From: CAWIHS01 sp963836005
GTDB lineage: Bacteria; Pseudomonadota; Gammaproteobacteria; GRL18
Direction: 5' to 3'
DNA: 64,000 nucleotides
Assembly: GCA_963836005.1 (NCBI GenBank)
Contig: CAWIHS010000004.1
Location: 1-64,000, forward strand
The notes under the pieces were generated by a model. The model did not search any database, was not told the origin of the DNA, and worked only from the letters and a program-made list of their open reading frames with translations. Of this stretch, positions 17,574 through 25,262 are shown piece after piece (the stretch's first letter is position 1; every line of letters starts with the position of its first letter). The position numbers and the translations under genes are program-made.

Positions 17574-20500
17574 ATGAAAATCATACTGGACTTACAACCA
17601 CTACAATCGGTCTCTAAAACTCGTGGTATTGGTCGATATACATTGTCATTTACAAAAGCAATACTGGAGTATGCTGACCAGCATGATTTTTATGCTGTTT
17701 TTAGTCACCTATTGAGTGATGATCTGGAACAGGATATGGCAGAGGTATGCAATTTTTTGAATCCTCAAAAGATCTTAACCTGGCGAACTCCTGTACCTGT
17801 TTCAGAAATTGATCCGGCAAATATTAACAGAACTCGAGCGGCAGAGTTGATCCGGGAACATTTTTTGAAATCCCAGAATCCTGATGTCGTCCATCTGTGC
17901 AGTTTATTTGAAGGATGGAATGATAATTCCGTGACTTCGGTTGAGTCTCCAGATTCTAATATTTCAACCACGGTTACTTTGCATGACCTAATACCTCTTT
18001 GTTATCAACAAAGATACCTTAAAAATTCAATAGTTAAGCAATGGTATGCACGCAAGCTCTATCACTTAAAGCAGTCAAATCTATTATTTGCAATATCGGA
18101 AAGTGCAAAAAGAGAAGCCATTGAACTGCTGGAATTTCCTGCAGAATCGGTTATAAATTCTTCCAGTGATGCAGATCCGTTGTTCAGGCCCGTGCGGTTG
18201 CCACCATGGGAAGCTGACAATCTGAAAATTAAATCAGGCATAACTCGTCCCTTTATTATGTATACGGGAGGAGATGATCCGCGAAAAAATGTAGAAAAAC
18301 TGGTTTTGGCTTATGCCTCATTGCCTGAAAAACAGCAATCAGCCTATCAACTAATCATTATTTATCAACAAAGCCCAGATGAAAAAAAACACTATACTCG
18401 TTTGTGTAAAAAACTGGGACTAAAACCTGACGCTGTTATTTTTCCAGGTTATGTGACAGATGATGAATTAAATAAACTTTACAACCTGTGCTGGTTATTT
18501 GTTTTTCCTTCTGAGCATGAAGGATTTGGTCTGCCCATTCTTGAAGCGATGCGATGTGGTGCTCCGGTAATAGGCTCTGACCGCAGCAGTATTCCTGAGG
18601 TCATTGGCCGTAAAGATGCCTTGTTTGAGCCGGATGTTTCAGGCATTGCGGATAAAATTCAGCAGGTACTTCTAAATGAGAATTTTCGTCAGGAACTAAT
18701 AGAGCACAGCAAAATTCAGCAAAAACAATTTTCCTGGAAAAACACAGCTGCCATGCATATTGAGGCTTTCGAGTCCTTGTATGAAAAAAAACAGAGTGCA
18801 CGTAAAACGCAAATTACTAACCCTCTCAATAGACCCAGATTAGCTTATGTTTCTCCACTGCCCCCGGAAAATTCAGGTATTGCCGATTATAGTGCGGAAC
18901 TGCTGCCGGAATTAGCCAGATATTACCATATCGATTTAATCACTACCGCAGATCCTCCAGACGATGACTACCTGCTAGCAAATTTTAAAATAATTTCGGT
19001 CGAACAGTTTAAACAAACGGCGCATCAATACCAGCGAATTTTATATCATTTTGGTAATTCTTCCTTTCATTTGCATATGTTTCATTTGCTAGAAGAATAT
19101 CCGGGTACAGTGATATTGCATGATTTTTATCTGGGTGATGCTGTATTAAGTATTGATTCACTCGATCGTTCACAGCATTACTTCAAACAGCAATTGTATC
19201 AATCTCATGGTTATTCTGCCCTGAATTATCTGCAGGAAGAGGGGTTAAAACAGGCCATCCTGAGATACCCCTGCAATCTGAATGTCATAGACAGTGCTGT
19301 TGGAGTCATAGTACATTCAAATCATTCTTTATCTCTGGCAGAAAAGGTTTATGGCTATTCTCAACCAGGACGATGGTCTGTGCAGAAACTGGCCAGAAAA
19401 TTACCCTTTTTTCCTGACAGAAAACAAGCACGCAATGACGCTAGAACATCCTTGTCCATTACCGAAGATATGTTTTTGGTGTGCAGTTTCGGTGATATTG
19501 TCGAGAGTAAACAAAGTGTTTCTATCGTTGAGGCATGGATAAATTCCAAGCTGTCACAAAATAGTCTATGTGAATTGACTTTTGTAGGAACGCCTAAAGA
19601 TCCTCAATATGAACAGACCTTAAAAAACATCATTAAACAATCAGGCTTTGTTTCGCGTATAACTATAACGGGTTATGTAAAGAGCGAAATTTATCAGAAC
19701 TATCTCGCCGCAGCAGATATGGCCATTCAACTGCGTAGTCATTCAAGAGGTGAAACCTCAATCAGTATCCTGGATACACTTTCCTACGGACTTCCTACAA
19801 TAGTTAACGTGCATGGTGCTTTTGCTGAAATACCGGATGAGACAGTTTATAAGCTGGAGGATACCTTTGTTCCTGAGCAGCTCATTGATGCAATGGAAAA
19901 ACTTTTTGCAGATGAGAATTACCGCAACCATTTAACATCTGCGGGTATCAAATATGTAAAGCAATTTCACTCGCCTGCTAAAGTGGCTCAGGAGTATGCC
20001 CATGCCATTGAGTGTTTTGCTGAATCTCATCCATTGATGGAACGCCAAAAACTGTTTAGCCGTCTGGCTACCATTGAAGAACTTGAAGAATCTGATTTAA
20101 TTCAGGCAGCAATATCAGTCAATGAAAATGAAGTAATATATTGCCCACAACTGCTGATAGATATCAGCGTGCTGGTTAATATTGATGCGAAAACAGGTAT
20201 TCAGCGTGTAGTGAAAAATATTTTGATAAATCTACTTCGGAACCCTCCTGCAGGAGTCAAGATTGAGCCGGTATATCGTCAGGATGGAAGATACAGATAT
20301 GCACGCCAATATATATTGACGCTGCTTAATGTACAACCGGATGTGTTAGATGAATCACTAGTTGATATACAGAAGGATGATATTTTCCTTGGGTTGGATC
20401 TTGATATAGGTTTAGCCGCCGATACTAAAGCTATTGAGTATCTAAGTTATCAGAAACAGCGCGGATTGCAATGCCATTTTCTGGTTTATGATTTGCTTCC

Positions 20501-21290
20501 GGTTGTCAGCAGCGAATGGTTTCCAGACGAAATTAATCAGAATTACACTCAATGGTTAGAAATTATAGTTAAACTGGGGAACGGGTTTAGCTGTATCTCT
20601 GATTCAGTAGCCAGGAGCATGAAAAACTGGATGGAGTCAAATCAACATCATCCTGAAAAAGTTGCAGATATTGGTTTTTTTCATTTGGGAGCCGATATTC
20701 CGATTGATATTTCAACCTCAGAGTCCGTAAAAATTCTGGATGAAATTTTTTCTCATCGAGAAAGACAATTGTCATTTTTAGTGGTTGGTACTATTGAGCC
20801 GAGAAAGGGTCATCGTCAAACATTATCTGCAATGGAGTTATTGTGGCAGCAGGGAATAGAGTGCAATCTTATTATCGTCGGCAAACAGGGCTGGAAAATG
20901 GATGATTTTATCGATGTATTAGATCAACATCCACAAAAAAACAAACATCTTTTCTGGCTGGACAGTGTCAGTGATGAAGAGCTGATGTCTCTTTACTCCA
21001 ACTGCTCTGCGTTATTGAATCCATCAGCAGGGGAAGGCTTCGGACTGCCTCTCATTGAAGCGGCCCAGGCTGGTTTGCCGATTATAGCCAGAGACTTACC
21101 GGTGTTCGAAGAAGTCGCGGGTGAACACGCGTTTTATTTTTCGGGCTATGATGCCTCTTCATTGATGCAAGCTATTCTAGCCTGGATAGAGTTGTACCAA
21201 AACGAAAAGCATCCTCAAAGTCAGGATCTGCCATGGCTGACCTGGGAACAAAGTGCTTTTCAGCTGCTTCAATGCCTGCATTTATCCTGA
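17574..21290 (+). CDS. Three-domain GT4-type glycosyltransferase
   Basis: 1238 residues containing three consecutive GT-B enzymes. Domain 1 (~1-420) opens LDLQPLQSVSKTRGIGRYT and has the donor motif EGFGLPILEAMRCGAPV. Domain 2 (~420-830) opens LAYVSPLPPENSGIADYSA and has GETSISILDTLSYGLP, in which the first glutamate position is altered. Domain 3 (~865-1238) opens LLIDISVLVNIDAKTGIQR and has GEGFGLPLIEAAQAGLP. Multi-domain GT4 polymerases such as WbdA build repeating mannans in ABC-exporter O-antigen loci, so this is a good polymerase candidate. Specificity is unknown. Confidence 0.87.
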   Translation: MKIILDLQPLQSVSKTRGIGRYTLSFTKAILEYADQHDFYAVFSHLLSDDLEQDMAEVCNFLNPQKILTWRTPVPVSEIDPANINRTRAAELIREHFLKSQNPDVVHLCSLFEGWNDNSVTSVESPDSNISTTVTLHDLIPLCYQQRYLKNSIVKQWYARKLYHLKQSNLLFAISESAKREAIELLEFPAESVINSSSDADPLFRPVRLPPWEADNLKIKSGITRPFIMYTGGDDPRKNVEKLVLAYASLPEKQQSAYQLIIIYQQSPDEKKHYTRLCKKLGLKPDAVIFPGYVTDDELNKLYNLCWLFVFPSEHEGFGLPILEAMRCGAPVIGSDRSSIPEVIGRKDALFEPDVSGIADKIQQVLLNENFRQELIEHSKIQQKQFSWKNTAAMHIEAFESLYEKKQSARKTQITNPLNRPRLAYVSPLPPENSGIADYSAELLPELARYYHIDLITTADPPDDDYLLANFKIISVEQFKQTAHQYQRILYHFGNSSFHLHMFHLLEEYPGTVILHDFYLGDAVLSIDSLDRSQHYFKQQLYQSHGYSALNYLQEEGLKQAILRYPCNLNVIDSAVGVIVHSNHSLSLAEKVYGYSQPGRWSVQKLARKLPFFPDRKQARNDARTSLSITEDMFLVCSFGDIVESKQSVSIVEAWINSKLSQNSLCELTFVGTPKDPQYEQTLKNIIKQSGFVSRITITGYVKSEIYQNYLAAADMAIQLRSHSRGETSISILDTLSYGLPTIVNVHGAFAEIPDETVYKLEDTFVPEQLIDAMEKLFADENYRNHLTSAGIKYVKQFHSPAKVAQEYAHAIECFAESHPLMERQKLFSRLATIEELEESDLIQAAISVNENEVIYCPQLLIDISVLVNIDAKTGIQRVVKNILINLLRNPPAGVKIEPVYRQDGRYRYARQYILTLLNVQPDVLDESLVDIQKDDIFLGLDLDIGLAADTKAIEYLSYQKQRGLQCHFLVYDLLPVVSSEWFPDEINQNYTQWLEIIVKLGNGFSCISDSVARSMKNWMESNQHHPEKVADIGFFHLGADIPIDISTSESVKILDEIFSHRERQLSFLVVGTIEPRKGHRQTLSAMELLWQQGIECNLIIVGKQGWKMDDFIDVLDQHPQKNKHLFWLDSVSDEELMSLYSNCSALLNPSAGEGFGLPLIEAAQAGLPIIARDLPVFEEVAGEHAFYFSGYDASSLMQAILAWIELYQNEKHPQSQDLPWLTWEQSAFQLLQCLHLS

Positions 21291-21311
21291 TATTTAATAA
21301 TTGGAAGCAGA

Positions 21312-22400
21312 ATGACTAAAGGTATCGTTTTATATGATTTTTTAATGGTCAAAGGCGGGGCGGAAAGACTAACTATGGCCCTTTTGAGAGGTATACCGGA
21401 TGCCGATCTGGCCGTGGCATTTAAAAATGATGAGATTTTTCCGGATAAAGATATTTCTTTTTTCAATTTCTATCAACTCACAAAAGCAACCAGTATCATT
21501 GGCTGGCAGAGTCTCAAATCAATTTGGGCCTTCAAAAGGAAAACTCAATTTATCTTCCAGTATGACTGGGTTATTTATAGTGGTAATAATGCTCCCGCTG
21601 CTGTTGCTAATCATCCTCAGGGTAAAAACATTCTGTATTGCCATACTCCGCCCAGATTTGTGTATGATTTAAGAAATCATTATCTGCAGCAGGCGCAGTG
21701 GTGGCAAAAACCGCTACTTCATCTGCTTATTCGTTATGTCAGGTCTGTTTATGAGAGCTCCATTGAGCAAATGGATTTGATTATTGCTAATTCTGAAAAT
21801 GTGCAGCAACGCATTAAACAGTATTTAGGACGTGATTCCATAGTGATTTATCCGCCTATCGACGTTGAACGATTTAAATGGATCAAGCAGGGCGATTATT
21901 ACCTATCTTTGTCGCGTCTGGAACCCTATAAACGGGTTGAGTTAATTGTTCGGGCCTTTTTACATCTGCCAAAAAAAAAATTACTGGTCGCCTCAGGCGG
22001 CAGTGATCTGCAGCGATTAAAAAAACTGGCCAAAGATGCTGCGAATATTCAATTTACAGGCTGGTGTGATGATGCGCAATTACAGCGGTTGACAGGTTCC
22101 TGTCTTGCTGCCATTTATATACCGCCGGATGAAGATTTTGGCATGTCGCCGGTTGAATCCATGGCTGCAGGTAAACCCGTTATTGGTGTGGCTGAAGGTG
22201 GACTGCTGGAAACCGTTGTGCATGAAAAAACAGGTTACCTGATTGGGCAGGGTCAGGAGGACTTGAATCAGCAATCACTGATTGATGCGATCAACTGGAT
22301 GACTCCAAAGCAGGCACTGAGCATGAGAATTGCCTGTGAAAAAAGAGCGCAGAGGTTTAGCACAGAAGTCTTTATAAAGAAGATAAACGCTATCCTGTAG
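21312..22400 (+). CDS. GT4 family glycosyltransferase
   Basis: 362 residues, single GT-B enzyme. N-terminal YDFLMVKGGAERLTMALL is the acceptor loop; then a CHTPPRFVYDLRN stretch typical of WbdB/WbdC-like mannosyltransferases; YLSLSRLEPYKRVELIV begins the donor half and FGMSPVESMAAGKPVIG supplies the E-x7-E motif. The ATG follows GGAAGCAG, a good ribosome site, 21 bp after the large GT. Probably adds the first sugars of the chain, by analogy only. Confidence 0.87.
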   Translation: MTKGIVLYDFLMVKGGAERLTMALLRGIPDADLAVAFKNDEIFPDKDISFFNFYQLTKATSIIGWQSLKSIWAFKRKTQFIFQYDWVIYSGNNAPAAVANHPQGKNILYCHTPPRFVYDLRNHYLQQAQWWQKPLLHLLIRYVRSVYESSIEQMDLIIANSENVQQRIKQYLGRDSIVIYPPIDVERFKWIKQGDYYLSLSRLEPYKRVELIVRAFLHLPKKKLLVASGGSDLQRLKKLAKDAANIQFTGWCDDAQLQRLTGSCLAAIYIPPDEDFGMSPVESMAAGKPVIGVAEGGLLETVVHEKTGYLIGQGQEDLNQQSLIDAINWMTPKQALSMRIACEKRAQRFSTEVFIKKINAIL

Positions 22401-22592
22401 TCTTAATGCTAACGGTTAAGTGCATAAACCAGCAATCAGAGTAATATTTCTGATCCGTTCGACTGTTCTATTGTTGCGATCTATTGTTGTCATCTAACAT
22501 TGACAGCAACAAAATTCACAAGCTGGTAAATATTAAAACTCAATCTAACTGCTTAATACCAGCGGTAAACTTGCTTGCTTAAATTACTGCGG

Positions 22593-22931
22593 TTAATATA
22601 AATGGTCAGTTTTGGCCGCCATAATAAAATCATTGCGGTGCAAGCCTTTGATTTTATGCGACCACCAGGTCACTGTGACTTTGCCCCACTCTGTAAGCAG
22701 GCTGGGGTGATGTCCTTGCTGTTCAGCGATGTTACCGACCTTGTTGGTAAAATCGAGGGCTTTTACAAATGAATCAAATTGAAAGACTTTTTCCAACTGC
22801 ATAATTTGATCTCTGACTTCAATATTCCAGTCAGGAATTTTAGCCAGCAATTCTTTTAACTCATCATCTGTTACTTGCGGGGCGTCAGCCCGGCAGGCTT
22901 CACAGCTGTTTTGACTTAGTTCTTTATGCAT
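22593..22931 (-). CDS. phhB: Pterin-4a-carbinolamine dehydratase
   Basis: 112 residues, the normal length. It dehydrates 4a-hydroxytetrahydrobiopterin to recycle the pterin cofactor of aromatic amino acid hydroxylases. The active-site block is clear: EQQGHHPSLLTEWGKVTVTW with the paired histidines, followed by WWSHKIKGLHRNDF. A short N-terminal extension carries CEACRAD cysteines. It is a single gene between the polysaccharide locus and the reductase gene; no phenylalanine hydroxylase is in the window. Confidence 0.93.
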   Translation of the reverse strand: MHKELSQNSCEACRADAPQVTDDELKELLAKIPDWNIEVRDQIMQLEKVFQFDSFVKALDFTNKVGNIAEQQGHHPSLLTEWGKVTVTWWSHKIKGLHRNDFIMAAKTDHLY

Positions 22932-22980
22932 CAGTTTTACTCAGCAACAATTTTATATTGTTCATTCTATAACGGTTGTT

Positions 22981-24498
22981 TTAGTCCAGCACCATATCGC
23001 CGTGAAAGGTGCTTTCAAAATGTATGTTATTACTTTTGACGCCATAGGCAATCAGCAGGGGTTTAAGGATCTTATTTAATTGTCCGGTAGCCGCAATATA
23101 GATGTCATAGTTGTGCAGGTGAATGTGATCGTTGTGCAGATGCCGGATCAGTGTTTGTGCTATTGCAGAAGCTTTGGCTTCGGTCACTATCGGAGTATAG
23201 GTAAAATTATCCAGTGCATCATTCCAGGAGCGGCACAAGTTGTGCATATAATGGTTTTCTACCAGATTGGTCAGCCAGTAGGTATGCATGGTTTCAGCAT
23301 GATCAAGAGAAATAGCGTGTTCTGCCAGGCTTTTTATCGGTGCAAAACCAGTATCCCAGGCGATAAAAATTAATGAATTCGGAGAGTCTTCATCCAGTAC
23401 AAAGTTGCCTTCGGGGCCATTGATAGTGATGGTATCACCCTGTTTGATCTCACTAGATACTATTTTTGAAAACAGACTCTGATCATGTGCAGGAATATGA
23501 AATTGCAATGTGCTGGGTTCACATGGACAACTGCCGATTGAATAGGTTGACTTTACGGGATCGCCGTTTTCAGTGCTATGGTTATCAAGAGTTAATTCAA
23601 GATGTTGCCCTGCTAAAAATCTCAGACGCTGGCTGCGTGGTGTTTTTAGCGTCAGAATAATAACATGATCATGGAGATTTTCCAGTTTCTTGACTCTGGT
23701 CTGGATCGTCTGTAATGGTATTTCATCAGCATTGACCGCCTCTGTGGTTTCAAGCGTTATATCGCTAAGGGCTCGATTGCAGCAGGTCAGAATATAACCA
23801 AGAGCTTTTTCATTGTCATTAATCACATAATCATGATGTTTCATTTCTTCAACCTGGCCGCTCAAGAGTCTGGCTTTACACTTTCCGCAGTTACCATTAT
23901 TACACCCGTAATCTACCGCCAGACCAGCACGTAAAGCTGATTCCAGCAGGGATTCAGAGTTATCTGAAATATAATCATGACGGCTGGGAAGCAGCCGTAC
24001 ATGAGGCAGCATGAATTGTTTGAGCTGTTTTTCCAATTGATTAACGGGTGTCATTAATTGGTCGGCACTGAAATCCTGGCAGGATTCGATAAACCAGGTT
24101 TTAATACCGGCAATGGTTTTTTCAGGCTGCTGGCTGACATTAAGCTCCATGAATTTTTGCTTCAGGCCGTCGAGCATATTTTCCATTGCTTCACCGCGGG
24201 CACGTTCCTGAGCGAGTTCTTTATTAAGTTTAACGATGCGACGGCTCAGAGAATCAATTTGAGACCCTTTTCGCTCACTTTGCGCCATTTTGTGAACAGC
24301 GTCAGCCATAAGCTTTTCCATTTTTTCGATCATGGTATTATCTTCATACTCGGCATCGGGGAAGGCTTTTTTTAAATCAGAAAGTTTTACAGTGCCTTCC
24401 ATAACCACGAGTTTGTTTTCCTGTATCTTTTGTTGAACATCCTGGCGCTTAACGCCAATCAGACGTGCCGCCTGAGACAGGGAAAGATGTCTATCCAT
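22981..24498 (-). CDS. HTH/coiled-coil/2Fe-2S ferredoxin/flavin reductase fusion
   Basis: 505 residues. Residues 1-~45 look like a MerR/excisionase-type helix-turn-helix (LSLSQAARLIGVKRQDVQQK). Residues ~55-115 are a coiled coil. Residues ~160-250 are a plant-type ferredoxin with the cluster cysteines C-x4-C-x2-C (GCNNGNCGKCKARL) and a fourth in ILTCC. Residues ~260-505 are an FNR-type FAD/NAD(P) reductase: HLELTLDN, STYSIGSCP, GPEGNFVL, FIAWDTGFAPIKSL. The ATG at 24498 is favoured over a TTG at 24504 because GGAG lies 8 bases upstream of it. The last three parts resemble CDP-glucoseen or monooxygenase reductases; a DNA-binding-like head on a redox enzyme is unusual. Confidence 0.85.
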   Translation of the reverse strand: MDRHLSLSQAARLIGVKRQDVQQKIQENKLVVMEGTVKLSDLKKAFPDAEYEDNTMIEKMEKLMADAVHKMAQSERKGSQIDSLSRRIVKLNKELAQERARGEAMENMLDGLKQKFMELNVSQQPEKTIAGIKTWFIESCQDFSADQLMTPVNQLEKQLKQFMLPHVRLLPSRHDYISDNSESLLESALRAGLAVDYGCNNGNCGKCKARLLSGQVEEMKHHDYVINDNEKALGYILTCCNRALSDITLETTEAVNADEIPLQTIQTRVKKLENLHDHVIILTLKTPRSQRLRFLAGQHLELTLDNHSTENGDPVKSTYSIGSCPCEPSTLQFHIPAHDQSLFSKIVSSEIKQGDTITINGPEGNFVLDEDSPNSLIFIAWDTGFAPIKSLAEHAISLDHAETMHTYWLTNLVENHYMHNLCRSWNDALDNFTYTPIVTEAKASAIAQTLIRHLHNDHIHLHNYDIYIAATGQLNKILKPLLIAYGVKSNNIHFESTFHGDMVLD

Positions 24499-24679
24499 AT
24501 GCAATACTCCAGTAGAAATGATGATAAACTGATAAATTCAGTATAGTTATATAGATTTGATTAACAAGGTGATTTTTTAAAAGAACTGAAAATTTAGTCA
24601 CTATTGAGTATATTAAAGACACTGCCCGGTGATTTCTTCGGGGTAATAGCGGAAGATTGATCATTGCTCCTGTATAGAC

Positions 24680-24709
24680 TGCATTTCCCACATCCATGTG
24701 GGAAATGCA
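24680..24709. repeat. Perfect palindromic cassette in copy C
   Basis: TGCATTTCCCACAT (24680-24693) and its exact complement (24696-24709) surround a central CC, giving the apex CATCCATG also seen in the other cassettes of these elements. Confidence 0.85.
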
Positions 24710-24988
24710 GGTTATGCATGGAGCAATTACCTGCCCAGAAGACGCCGTGAATACATCCAGGGTCGTTCCCGGCTTCCTGCCTCCCACGGCACTTATACTT
24801 CCATGTATGTCGTAGGCTTGGATGTGGCATCCATGCCACATCCACTTGACCTGCAGGGACGACTTCGGCTCCTGCCTCTCGCATGCATTTCCACCATCCA
24901 TGGTGGTCATGTAGGCAATGCAGATTATACAGGAGCAATTATCTGCCTTACGCAAACACCTGATATCAATCACTTAGTGAAAATCTTA

Positions 24989-25144
24989 GTAATTTCTCAA
25001 TAAGTCCGAGCAAGATACTCTCCCCCTATCAGGGGGAGGGTTAGGGTGGGGGTTAAGTGCTTGATGATACAAGCAACCCCCATCCTGGCCTTCTCCCTCG
25101 AAGGGGGAAGGAACTTTAACTGCACCGACTTATTGAGAAGTTAC
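24989..25144. mobile_element. Family III MITE nested in copy C
   Basis: 156 bp with ends GTAATTTCTCAATAAGTC and GACTTATTGAGAAGTTAC. It is flanked by a perfect 8-bp duplication AAATCTTA (24981-24988 and 25145-25152). The interior has CCCCCTATCAGGGGG and CTTCTCCCTCGAAGGGGG hairpins. GTAA ends and the 8-bp duplication again point to IS66-type mobilisation. Confidence 0.9.
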
Positions 25145-25262
25145 AAATCTTAAATACGCTGAATAGTTACAATTAAACAGTAATTCAGAGCAGCTATGTT
25201 GATTGTATAATGTTAGATTATTTTTTATACTTCAATATTTTAACCGCTATTCTCAGCTATAA

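Larger units (their letters stand above)
24597..25170. mobile_element. Composite family I MITE with a nested family III element (copy C)
   Basis: A 574-bp element whose left end is degenerate (GTCACTATTGAG) and right end intact (CGCTGAATAGTTAC at 25157-25170). No matching target duplication is seen. The interior holds several hairpin cassettes: a perfect 14-bp-arm palindrome at 24680-24709, a GATGTGGCAT..ATGCCACATC hairpin near 24820-24842 and a CCACCAT..ATGGTGG hairpin near 24890. A complete 156-bp family III element (24989-25144) is inserted in it. The same nested arrangement occurs at 44.7-45.1 kb. Confidence 0.82.
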
